In this document: piece after piece, positions 50,318 to 59,568 of the stretch
Layout of the letters: each line of letters opens with the position of its first letter
Numbering within the stretch: the first letter of the stretch is position 1
NCBI RefSeq assembly: GCF_009769165.1
Contig: NZ_CP043476.1
Coordinates: 806,001-870,000 of the forward strand
DNA: 64,000 nucleotides
Source: Xanthomonas hyacinthi
Lineage (GTDB): Bacteria; Pseudomonadota; Gammaproteobacteria; Xanthomonadales; Xanthomonadaceae
Reading direction: 5' to 3'
Program-made: the position numbers and the translations under genes
Notes under the pieces: model-generated
What the model was told of the DNA's origin: nothing
What the model saw: only the letters and a program-made list of their open reading frames with translations
The model's database searches: none

Positions 50318-50348
50318 TTGACCTCAAGCATGGTCGAGGTTCGACACT
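50318..50348 (+). promoter_or_regulatory. SoxR-type promoter (predicted)
   Basis: TTGACC (50318-50323), an over-long 19-base spacer, then GACACT (50343-50348). The spacer holds CCTCAAGCATGGTCGAGG (50322-50339). This matches the SoxR consensus CCTCAAGTTAACTTGAGG at 12 of 18 positions, including both outer half-sites. Long spacers spanned by a palindrome are the hallmark of MerR-family activation. Start codon of the next gene is 29 bases past the -10. Confidence 0.65.
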
Positions 50349-50376
50349 GCGCGCTTTCCGCTAGCGCACGCCTCCG

Positions 50377-51003
50377 ATGCCGTCACGCCTGTCGCCCGAT
50401 CTCACCTCCCCGCATGCGCGCAGCGTGCTTGTCGCCCACGCCTCGGCGCCGGTCTGCGCGACGCTGCTTGCGCGCTTGCGCGACATCCCCGGCGGCGACC
50501 TGCATGCCCTGGCCTGGCTGGAATCGCTGGGCGCAGCGCCGGACCTGCTGTACGCGCAATGCGGCGGCGACGCCACCGCGCAGCTCGGCCGCAGCCTGCG
50601 TCCGCGCGCGCCGGCGCCGCGACTGACCCTGCAGCGCTACCGGCGCATCCGCAGCGGGGTGTCCGATCCGCAGTGCCTGCCCGGCTGCGTGGTGGTGACC
50701 TGGCTGCCGACCCGCGACGCGGCGCAAGCGCAGCACTACGCCAACGCCGCCTTCGCCGCGCTGCAGGATGGCGCGCACGCGCTGCGCGGCCTGATCGCCT
50801 CGCACCTGCACCTGTCCGCCGACGGTCGCGGCCTGCTCGACTATGCCGAATGGAGCAGTGCCGACGCGCAGCGTCGCGCCCTGCAGCGCGACCCCGAGCG
50901 CCTGCCGTTGGCGTCCCATCCGGAAGCCAGCGTGGCCCATTACCGGCCGCGCGCGCTGGCCCGGCCCGGCGCGCCGGCGCAGCCGGCGCACGGACGCACC
51001 TGA
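50377..51003 (+). CDS. Antibiotic-biosynthesis-monooxygenase (ABM) family protein
   Basis: This 208-residue protein appears to carry two ferredoxin-like ABM-type folds: about 15-90, and 100-190 with VVVTWLPTRDAAQAQHYANAAFAAL and the SADGRGLLDYAEWSSAD strand. ABM proteins are small cofactor-free or haem-acting oxygenases, and SoxR regulons in several bacteria contain members. It lies behind a SoxR-type promoter. A ten-base hairpin (51001-51031) starts at its stop codon. Substrate unknown. Confidence 0.65.
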   Translation: MPSRLSPDLTSPHARSVLVAHASAPVCATLLARLRDIPGGDLHALAWLESLGAAPDLLYAQCGGDATAQLGRSLRPRAPAPRLTLQRYRRIRSGVSDPQCLPGCVVVTWLPTRDAAQAQHYANAAFAALQDGAHALRGLIASHLHLSADGRGLLDYAEWSSADAQRRALQRDPERLPLASHPEASVAHYRPRALARPGAPAQPAHGRT

Positions 51004-51031
51004 ACCGGCGTCGCCATCGCGCGCCGGTTCA
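51001..51031 (+). terminator. Hairpin at the end of the ABM gene
   Basis: TGAACCGGCG (which includes the TGA stop) pairs perfectly with CGCCGGTTCA around 11 bases. There is no T-run, so it could be a Rho-dependent end or a stability element. Confidence 0.4.
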
Positions 51032-51167
51032 CGTCTGCGCGGCAAGGCGTGCCGCAGTCGATCTGCGCTCGTTGCCAACACGCCATCGCATTTGCATTGC
51101 TGTACCGCCCGCACCGATTCGCAGCGGCAGGCTGTACGCCGGCCGGGCGAGCCGCTAGGCTGCCGGC

Positions 51168-51686
51168 ATGAGCGCCAAAGCCGATTTCATTGCATTGAAC
51201 CTGTGCGTGCTGACCGTGTCGGACACGCGCCGCCTGGCCGAGGACAGCTCCGGCGACTACCTGGTGGCGGTGCTCGGCGCGGCCGGCCACCAGCTGTACG
51301 CGCGCGCGCTGCTGCCCGACGACCGCTACCGGATGCGCGCGGTGGTGTCGGCGTGGATCGCCGACCCGCAGGTCGACGGCATCCTGGTCACCGGCGGCAC
51401 CGGCTTCACCGGCCGCGACTCCACCCCCGAAGCGCTGCTGCCGCTGCTGGACAAGCAGATGCCCGGTTTCGGCGAGTTGTTTCGTGCGATCAGCTTCGAG
51501 GAGATCGGTACCTCCTCGCTGCAGTCGCGCGCCTTCGCCGGCCTGGCCAACGCCACCTTCGTGTTCTGCCTGCCCGGCTCGACCTCGGCCTGCCGCACCG
51601 CCTGGGAAAAGATCGTCGCCGCGCAGCTCGACGCGCGCACCCGGCCGTGCAATCTGGCCACGCTGCGCCCACGCCTGAAGGAATGA
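51168..51686 (+). CDS. moaB: Molybdenum cofactor biosynthesis protein MoaB
   Basis: MoaB/MogA proteins bind or adenylate molybdopterin. The 172-residue product has LNLCVLTVSDTRRLAEDSSG, the molybdopterin-binding motif ILVTGGTGFTGRDSTPEAL, and FCLPGSTSACRTAWEKI, at the length of E. coli MoaB (170). It is followed by an XRE gene 13 bases later. No other Mo-cofactor genes are in the window. Confidence 0.92.
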   Translation: MSAKADFIALNLCVLTVSDTRRLAEDSSGDYLVAVLGAAGHQLYARALLPDDRYRMRAVVSAWIADPQVDGILVTGGTGFTGRDSTPEALLPLLDKQMPGFGELFRAISFEEIGTSSLQSRAFAGLANATFVFCLPGSTSACRTAWEKIVAAQLDARTRPCNLATLRPRLKE

Positions 51687-51699
51687 CCTGGAACCGCGC

Positions 51700-52038
51700 A
51701 TGCCCCTGGATACCACCCTGCGCCTGCTGGCCAAGGCCAGCGGCATGACCGCGGCGGACATCGCCGCCGCCATCCCGCGCGCCGGCGCGGCCACGGTCAA
51801 GGCCTGGCTGGCCGGCGAAAAGATGCCCGGCCGCGACCAGCTCAATGCGCTGGCGCGCGCCTTCGGCGTCCCCGCCGGGGCGCTGCTCGGCGAACTGGCC
51901 AGCCAGCTCGACCCGGCCCGCACCCGCGGCGAACACGATCTGCTGCAGGCCTACCGCGCCCTCGACAGCCGCCAGCAGGGCGCGCTGCTGGAAGTGGCAC
52001 GCAGCATGGCCGGCACCCGCACCAGACGCAGCAAATGA
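51700..52038 (+). CDS. XRE-type helix-turn-helix protein
   Basis: The 112-residue product has an N-terminal Cro/CI-like HTH (about residues 7-65: GMTAADIAAAIPRAGAATVKAWLAGEKMP in part, then LNALARAFGVPAGALLGEL) and a short helical C-terminal part. It is probably a DNA-binding regulator. Its stop overlaps the PPK2 start as ATGA, so the two are co-translated. I infer a link to polyphosphate metabolism only from this coupling. Confidence 0.7.
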   Translation: MPLDTTLRLLAKASGMTAADIAAAIPRAGAATVKAWLAGEKMPGRDQLNALARAFGVPAGALLGELASQLDPARTRGEHDLLQAYRALDSRQQGALLEVARSMAGTRTRRSK

Positions 52039-52811
52039 GCAAGCTCAAACGCAAGCAGTACCAGGCATTGATGCAACCGCTGCAACTGGAACTGGTGGCG
52101 CTGGCGCAAGCGCTGCAGCACAGCGGCGAACGCGTGCTGGTGCTGTTCGAGGGCCGCGATACCGCCGGCAAGGGCGGCGCGATCCAGGCCATCGCCGAAC
52201 ACCTCAACCCGCGCCAGTGCCGGGTGGTGGCGCTGCCCAAGCCGACCGACCGCGAAAGCACGCAGTGGTATTTCCAGCGCCACGTCGCGCACCTGCCGGC
52301 CGCCGGCGAGATCGTGCTGATGGACCGCAGCTGGTACAACCGCGCCGGCGTGGAACGGGTCATGGGCTACTGCGACGATGCGCAATACCACGCCTTCCTG
52401 CGCCAGGCGCCGCTGTTCGAGCAATTGCTGGTCGCCGACGGCATCCGCCTGTTCAAGTACTGGCTGTGCGTGGACCAGGACCAGCAGGAGAAGCGTTTCG
52501 CCGAGCGCCTGCACGATCCGCTGAAAGGCTGGAAGCTGTCGCCGGTGGACCTGCAGTCGCGCGCCCAGTACGCCGACTACACCCGCGCCCGCGAAGCGAT
52601 GCTGGACGCCACCCACCGCGAACACGCGCCGTGGACGCTGGTCGACTTCAACGACCAGAAACGCGGCCGCCTGACCCTGGTCCGGCACCTGCTCGACCAA
52701 TTGCCCGAGGCGCCGCTGCAGGAGCCGGAGCTGGAACTGCCGCCGCTGCGGCACAAGCCGCGCAAGGAGAAGTTCGGCCTGTTGCAGCCGTTGCCGCCGT
52801 ATCTGGGGTGA
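52035..52811 (+). CDS. ppk2: Polyphosphate kinase 2 family protein
   Basis: PPK2 enzymes phosphorylate nucleotides from polyphosphate, or the reverse. The 258-residue one-domain protein has the Walker A motif GRDTAGKGG (40-48), the Walker B region LMDRSWYNR (95-103) and the lid segment. The size indicates a single PPK2 domain. ADP- versus AMP/GDP-preference cannot be read here. The window also holds ppk1 (63394 on), so synthesis and use of polyphosphate are both represented. Confidence 0.93.
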   Translation: MSKLKRKQYQALMQPLQLELVALAQALQHSGERVLVLFEGRDTAGKGGAIQAIAEHLNPRQCRVVALPKPTDRESTQWYFQRHVAHLPAAGEIVLMDRSWYNRAGVERVMGYCDDAQYHAFLRQAPLFEQLLVADGIRLFKYWLCVDQDQQEKRFAERLHDPLKGWKLSPVDLQSRAQYADYTRAREAMLDATHREHAPWTLVDFNDQKRGRLTLVRHLLDQLPEAPLQEPELELPPLRHKPRKEKFGLLQPLPPYLG

Positions 52812-52833
52812 GGCCGGGATTGGGGATTGGGGA
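52811..52833. repeat. GGGATTGGGGA-type repeat remnant after ppk2
   Basis: GGGATTGGGGATTGGGGAC directly after the PPK2 stop resembles one arm of the GGGAATCGGGAATGG family; no opposite arm is seen. Confidence 0.45.
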
Positions 52834-52880
52834 CTCCGGACTCGATGATGCGGTCCGCAACTGACGGTGCAATGGTTTTC

Positions 52881-52902
52881 TGTAAGCGGCTTCAGCCGCG
52901 AC
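52881..52902. repeat. Single REP-like unit
   Basis: TGTAAGCGGCTTCAGCCGCGAC (in part) matches the arm of REP copies A and B but has the internal palindrome GCGGCT-TC-AGCCGC. Positions that differ from the other copies change in pairs, keeping the stem. No inverted partner lies nearby. Confidence 0.65.
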
Positions 52903-52959
52903 CGGACGTTTCCGCAAAGACGCGGCCGGATTGAAACTGCTTCTGCAGCGGCATGCGGT

Positions 52960-53026
52960 TGTGGGAGGGACTTCAGTCCCGACGCGCTACCGGCAAGGCC
53001 TCGTCGGGACTGAAGTCCCTCCCACA
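52960..53026. repeat. REPIN-like doublet, copy B
   Basis: Left arm 52960-52983 (TGTGGGAGGGACTTCAGT...) and its exact reverse complement at 53003-53026 flank a 19-base loop. The reverse-complemented loop, GGCCTTGCCGGTAGCGC, aligns with the loop of copy A. Relative to copy A the arms have G for C and C for G at paired positions, so the internal stem is kept. It lies between the converging ppk2 and acyP genes. Confidence 0.85.
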
Positions 53027-53051
53027 GCGAGCAGCCAAGGTTTCCGGGATG

Positions 53052-53318
53052 TCACCCGATCGCGAAACCCGCCGCCACCGGCTCCGGCCATGACTGGCGC
53101 AATACGCGCTCGACCCGCGCCGTCGGCGGGCCGTGTTGCAGCCACTCGGCCAGCGCCTCCAGCGCCGCGGTCTCGCCGGCGGCGACGACGTCGACGCGGC
53201 CGTCGGCCAGATTCAGCGCCTGCCCATCCAGCCCCAGCGCCAGCGCGCGTTCGCGGGTGGCGGCGCGGAAATACACGCCCTGCACCCGGCCGCAGACCAG
53301 GAAACGCGCCGCCGCCAT
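53052..53318 (-). CDS. acyP: Acylphosphatase
   Basis: This 88-residue protein hydrolyses acyl phosphates such as carbamoyl phosphate. It has the signature RFLVCGRVQGVYFRAATRE (catalytic Arg in VQGVYFR) and the DGRVDVVAAGE segment. The catalytic Asn motif of the family is ALNLADGRV here rather than the usual G-W-V-x-N form. The ATG at 53316-53318 overlaps the preceding tlpA stop as TGATG, so it is co-translated. Confidence 0.9.
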   Translation of the reverse strand: MAAARFLVCGRVQGVYFRAATRERALALGLDGQALNLADGRVDVVAAGETAALEALAEWLQHGPPTARVERVLRQSWPEPVAAGFAIG

Positions 53319-53949
53319 CAGCCCGCGGCCTTCGCCTGGCCGGCGACCTTGCCGCCCGCCGCGGCGATCGCCGCCTCGATGTCGTGCGCATTGACCGGGC
53401 CCAGGAACTGCTTGGCGACCTTGCCGTCCGGGGCGATCAGATAGGTCATCGGCAACCCGCGCGGGGTGGCGAAATCGGCCGGCGGCGCGTAGGTATCGAG
53501 GATCGCCACCGGGTAGGCCACCGGGTGTTCCTTCAGGAACGCCTGCATCTCCGCCGGCTCGATGTCCTCGTAGGCCAGGCCCACCACTTCGATGTTGTCG
53601 CGCATCACGTGCAATGCCGACAGCTCCGGCATTTCCTTCAGGCACGGCGCGCACCAGGTGGCCCAGAAATTCACCACCACCCATTGCCCGCGATGCGCGG
53701 CCAGGTCGTAGTCGCTGCCGTCCACCGCCTTCACCTTCAGCGTCGGCTGCGGCCGGGTTTCCTGCACCACGTTCGGTCCTTCGCCAGCGGCGGGCGCGGT
53801 CGGCGCAGCGGGCGCGGCAGGTGCCGCCGGGGCGGCGGGAGCCGCAGGCGCCGACGCGCCCGGCGCGGTGCCGGCGGCGGGCGAAGGATGCCGATCGCAG
53901 CCCGCCAGCAGCGCGGCAACGGCGAACAATGGGAACAGGATGCGCAAGG

Positions 53950-53953
<4 letters not shown>
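53318..53953 (-). CDS. TlpA-like thioredoxin-family lipoprotein
   Basis: The 211-residue protein has a lipoprotein signal (lipidated Cys19 in LLAGC), a long Ala-Pro low-complexity linker (about 26-57) and a thioredoxin fold with the redox pair Cys101-Ala-Pro-Cys104 in [13 protein letters not shown]. It would act as a membrane-tethered periplasmic thiol-disulfide reductase of the TlpA/ResA type. Its start overlaps the yihY stop (ATGA) and its stop overlaps acyP. Confidence 0.88.
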
Positions 53954-56266
<2,313 letters not shown>

Positions 56267-56345
56267 GCGACCGCCGCCGGCCTGCCGGTATCATGGCGGC
56301 CTTGCGCGACCGCGGCCGCGCCCCGTCATGCTCTAGGAACCGGCA

Positions 56346-56831
56346 ATGGAAGAACTCCTGATCGTCACCACCGGCGGCACGATCGACAAGATCTACTTCG
56401 ACGACAAGTCCGACTACCAGATCGGCGATCCGCAGATCGGCCAGATCCTCAAGGAACTGGGCGTGACCTTCCGCTTCACGGTGATCCCGATCATCCGCAA
56501 GGACTCGCTGCACATCACCGACGCCGACCGCGAGCTGATCCGCGCCACCGTCGCCGCGCAGTCCGCGCGCCACGTGCTGCTCACCCACGGCACCGACTCG
56601 ATGGTGCAGACCGGCAAGGTGCTGCAGAGCATCGCCGACAAGACCATCGTGATCACCGGCGCGCTGAACCCGGCGCGCTTCCGCGGCTCCGACGCGGAAT
56701 TCAACATCGGCTGCGCGGTTGGCGCGGTGCAGTCGCTGCCGGCCGGGGTCTACATCGCCATGAACGGGCAGATCTGGGATCCGCAGAAGGTGCGCAAGAA
56801 CGTGGCCGCGAACCGCTTCGAACCCGTCTGA
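56346..56831 (+). CDS. Short asparaginase-like protein (N-terminal domain only)
   Basis: This 161-residue protein is the N-terminal half of the L-asparaginase I/II fold. It has both catalytic threonine motifs, TTGGTID (Thr12) and LTHGTDSM (Thr83, Asp84). The C-terminal domain that helps build the active site between subunits in full-size (about 330-residue) enzymes is absent. Stand-alone domains like this form a recognised COG0252 subgroup, so it is probably a real gene and not a fragment; no remnant of the second domain follows. Activity is uncertain. Confidence 0.8.
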   Translation: MEELLIVTTGGTIDKIYFDDKSDYQIGDPQIGQILKELGVTFRFTVIPIIRKDSLHITDADRELIRATVAAQSARHVLLTHGTDSMVQTGKVLQSIADKTIVITGALNPARFRGSDAEFNIGCAVGAVQSLPAGVYIAMNGQIWDPQKVRKNVAANRFEPV

Positions 56832-56837
56832 ACCGCC

Positions 56838-57311
56838 ATGTCCAAGGCCACCCGCGCGACCCGGGCATTGGACGCGGCCGGCGTCGCCTATCGCCTGCAT
56901 CCCTACGACTACAAAGCCGAGGCCGGCGCCAAGGGCCTGCAGGCGGCGCAGGCGCTCGGCCTGCCGCCAGCGCGGGTGCTGAAGAGCCTGATGGTCTGGG
57001 TCGACAGCCGCGCGGTGTGCGTGGTGGTGCCCTCCGATCGCCGCGTGCAGCTGAAGAAACTGGCCGCGGCCGCGGCCGGCAAATCGGCACGGATGATGGA
57101 GGTGGCCGAGGCCGAGCGCCGCAGCGGCTACAAGGTCGGCGGCATCAGTCCGCTGGGCCAGCAGCGGCCGGTGCCGGTGCTGATCGAGCAGTCGGCGCTC
57201 GCCCCGGGCAGCCTGTGGTTCAACGCCGGGCAGCGCGGACTGCTGCTGGAAATCGACGCCGAGCGGGTGCTGGAGGTGCTGCAGGCGCGCGCCTGCGATC
57301 TGTGCGAGTGA
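56838..57311 (+). CDS. ybaK: YbaK/EbsC family Cys-tRNA(Pro) deacylase
   Basis: YbaK hydrolyses Cys mischarged on tRNA-Pro. The 157-residue product has AKGLQAAQALGLPPARVLKSLMV (in part, with the conserved catalytic lysine in VLKSL), VVVPSDRRVQLKKLAAA and GYKVGGISPLGQQRPVPV. It follows the asparaginase-like gene by six bases and ends before a bidirectional terminator. Confidence 0.92.
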   Translation: MSKATRATRALDAAGVAYRLHPYDYKAEAGAKGLQAAQALGLPPARVLKSLMVWVDSRAVCVVVPSDRRVQLKKLAAAAAGKSARMMEVAEAERRSGYKVGGISPLGQQRPVPVLIEQSALAPGSLWFNAGQRGLLLEIDAERVLEVLQARACDLCE

Positions 57312-57471
57312 GGCATCCGCCGCAGCGGCGCGCGCTGGCGGCGCGGTGGCGCCGCAAAACCCGGCCGGCGGCGGCACCGATCGCGCGCAGCGGCGTCACC
57401 GCAGGGAGTCGCGCTTCCACGCCAGTGCATCCCCGCCATCCTCAGGCGCGGATCGCAGCGGGCAATGGCAG

Positions 57472-57501
57472 AAAAAAAGGCGCCGCGCGGCGCCTTTTTT
57501 G
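57472..57501. terminator. Bidirectional terminator between ybaK and icd
   Basis: AAAAAAA-GGCGCC-GCGC-GGCGCC-TTTTTT (stem 57479-57484 with 57489-57494) has an A-run on one side and a T-run on the other. It can end transcription from both converging directions. Confidence 0.9.
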
Positions 57502-57517
57502 TTTTCTCCGCGCTGAA

Positions 57518-58525
57518 TTACAGGCGGCTGGCGATGGCCTTGGCGAAGCCCATGGTGTTGCCGCTGCCGCCCAGGTCCGGGGTCAGCCCGTCCTTGGCTT
57601 CCAGGGTGGCGACGATGGCGCTGCGCAGGCGCTCGGCGTTCTGCGGCTGGCCGACGTGGTCCAGCAGCTGCGCCGCGCCCAGCAGCAGCGCGCACGGGTT
57701 GGCCTTGCCCTGCCCGGCGATGTCCGGGGCCGAGCCGTGCACGGCCTCGAAGATCGCCGCGTCGACGCCGATGTTGGCGCCCGGGGCCAGGCCCAGGCCG
57801 CCGACCAGGCCGGCGCACAGGTCCGACAGGATGTCGCCGAACAGGTTGGTGGTGACGATGATGTCGAACTGCTCCGGACGCATCACCAGCTGCATGCAGG
57901 CGTTGTCCACGATCATTTCCTGGAACTCGATCTCCGGGTAGTGCGCCGCCACGTCGCGCGCCACTTTCAGGAACAGGCCCGAGGTGGACTTGATGATGTT
58001 GGCCTTGTGCACCGCGGTGACCTTCTTGCGGCCGGTCGCCCGTGCCAGGTCGAAGGCGTAGCGGACGATGCGCTCGGAGCCCTTGCGGGTCACCTTGGCC
58101 ATCGACACCGCGGTCTCGCCGTCGGCCGACACTTCCTGGCCTTCGCTCAGGTAGGCGCCTTCGGTGTTCTCGCGCACGGTGATCAGGTCCACGCCGGCGC
58201 CGAAGCGCGACTTGGTGTTCGGGAACGACTTGGCCGGACGCACGTTGGCGTACAGGTCGAACTGGCGGCGCATGGCCACGTTGATCGAGCTGAAGCCCTC
58301 GCCCACCGGCGTGGTCAGCGGACTCTTCAGCGCGATCCTGTTCTTGCGGATCGAATCCAGGGTGGCGGCCGGCAACAGATCGCCGTGCTTTTCCAGTGCG
58401 ACCAGGCCGGCGTCGGCGTATTCGTAGGTGAGGCCGGCGTTCAGCGCGTCGAGCACGAACAGCGTGGCGTCCATGATCTCGGGGCCGATGCCGTCGCCAC
58501 GGATGACCGTGATTGTCTGCGTCAT
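57518..58525 (-). CDS. icd: Isocitrate dehydrogenase, NAD-type
   Basis: The enzyme oxidises isocitrate to 2-oxoglutarate in the TCA cycle. The 335-residue product is in the small beta-decarboxylating dehydrogenase family. The substrate loop FSSINVAMRRQFDLYANVRP has the Ser and Arg pattern of isocitrate rather than isopropylmalate enzymes. The cofactor region GSAPDIAGQGKANP lacks the NADP-binding Lys-Tyr pair of E. coli Icd and so fits NAD. A homoisocitrate dehydrogenase role is less likely. The ATG at 58523-58525 is used. Confidence 0.88.
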   Translation of the reverse strand: MTQTITVIRGDGIGPEIMDATLFVLDALNAGLTYEYADAGLVALEKHGDLLPAATLDSIRKNRIALKSPLTTPVGEGFSSINVAMRRQFDLYANVRPAKSFPNTKSRFGAGVDLITVRENTEGAYLSEGQEVSADGETAVSMAKVTRKGSERIVRYAFDLARATGRKKVTAVHKANIIKSTSGLFLKVARDVAAHYPEIEFQEMIVDNACMQLVMRPEQFDIIVTTNLFGDILSDLCAGLVGGLGLAPGANIGVDAAIFEAVHGSAPDIAGQGKANPCALLLGAAQLLDHVGQPQNAERLRSAIVATLEAKDGLTPDLGGSGNTMGFAKAIASRL

Positions 58526-58650
58526 AGAAGTGCGGTTTCCGTACATACAGAGGAGGAGCGCCGACCGGAAGCCCGGGCTGCAGGCGCAAGGAGATGTCAC
58601 CGGTAATTATGCCCGAAGCCGGTGAAGGCTCCCAAACCGCGGCCGGTGCA

Positions 58651-58681
58651 AAACGCAGCACGCCGCCCGCAGGCGGCGTGC
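58651..58681 (-). terminator. Terminator of the grx-AhpD-like operon
   Basis: GCACGCCGCC / GGCGGCGTGC (58658-58667 with 58672-58681, loop CGCA) is followed on the minus strand by TGCGTTTTGC. It lies 22 bases past the stop of the AhpD-like gene. Confidence 0.75.
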
Positions 58682-58703
58682 CGGCGTCCGCGCCCGGGAC
58701 CAC

Positions 58704-59108
58704 TCAGCCGTGCGCATGCTCCGACGGCGCGGCGGCCGCCCCTTGCTCGAGCTTGTCGAGGAAATCCACCGCCCGGCGCAGGTGCGGGATCACGATCGAA
58801 CCGCCCACCACCAGGCCCACCGAGAAGGTTTCGAAGAATGCGTCGCGCGCCACGCCGGCCTGCTTGCACTGGGCCACGTGGTAGCTGATGCAGTCGTCGC
58901 AGCGCAGCACCAGCGAGGCGACCAGGCCAAGCAGCTCCTTGGTCTTCACGTCCAGCGCGCCGGCCTGGTAGGTCTGGGTGTCGAGCGCGAAGAAACGCCG
59001 CACCACCTGGTTCGGCTCGGCCAGGATGCGCTGGTTCATGCGCTGGCGGAACTCGGTGAATTCGCGCAGCCGATCCTGGCCCTCGCCGCCCTCGCCCGCA
59101 GCGCTCAT
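58704..59108 (-). CDS. Carboxymuconolactone decarboxylase/AhpD-like protein
   Basis: The 134-residue protein belongs to the CMD/AhpD superfamily. It carries the complete AhpD redox signature E-X11-C-X2-C-X3-H (Glu58, Cys70, Cys73, His77; LVLRCDDCISYHV). This points to a disulfide-based peroxidase or reductase rather than lactone decarboxylation. Its ATG overlaps the glutaredoxin stop (ATGA), so the two are co-translated and probably work together. Confidence 0.85.
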   Translation of the reverse strand: MSAAGEGGEGQDRLREFTEFRQRMNQRILAEPNQVVRRFFALDTQTYQAGALDVKTKELLGLVASLVLRCDDCISYHVAQCKQAGVARDAFFETFSVGLVVGGSIVIPHLRRAVDFLDKLEQGAAAAPSEHAHG

Positions 59109-59416
59109 GCCTGGGACGCCGGGGCCTGGCCGTCGAGCAGTGGCTGCAGCTTGCCGGCGCGGTGCAGCGCCATCATGTCGTCGTAGCCGCCGACATGGGT
59201 GTCGCCGACGAAGATCTGCGGCACGCTGGTGCGGCGCGCCAGCGCCACCATCTTCCCGCGTTCGGCCGGATCCAGGTCGATGCGCACCTCGGTCCAGCTG
59301 CGACCCTTGCTCTTCAGGAAGTTCTTGGCGGCCACGCAATACGGGCAGATCGCGGTGGAGTACAGGGTGATCGGCGGGCCGCCGGCCTGGCCGTTGTCGG
59401 CTTGTTGGGTGTCCAC
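59105..59416 (-). CDS. grxC: Glutaredoxin (CPYC type)
   Basis: This is a dithiol glutaredoxin that reduces disulfides with glutathione. The 103-residue product has the active site Cys24-Pro-Tyr-Cys27, the cis-proline segment SVPQIFVGDTHVGGYDDMM and a 16-residue N-terminal extension. The GTG at 59414-59416 is chosen because GGAG lies six bases upstream; no better start codon is in frame nearby. It is divergent from the M48 protease gene. Confidence 0.92.
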   Translation of the reverse strand: MDTQQADNGQAGGPPITLYSTAICPYCVAAKNFLKSKGRSWTEVRIDLDPAERGKMVALARRTSVPQIFVGDTHVGGYDDMMALHRAGKLQPLLDGQAPASQA

Positions 59417-59568
59417 GGGAAACTCCGGGCGGGAAAAGGGGTCCAAGCCACTATGGTAGCGGCCAGCTGGATTTTCGAGTCCGCTGCCGCAACACTGCGG
59501 ATCAGCCTGATTCAATCACCCTGGATTCACCCGCCGCCGCGGCCCCCCGCCTTGCCCTGGAGCCTCAC

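Noticed and set aside
57518..58525. 3-Isopropylmalate dehydrogenase (leuB) for the minus-strand dehydrogenase
   Set aside because: The substrate loop has the isocitrate-type Ser/Arg pattern, and no other leu genes are adjacent.
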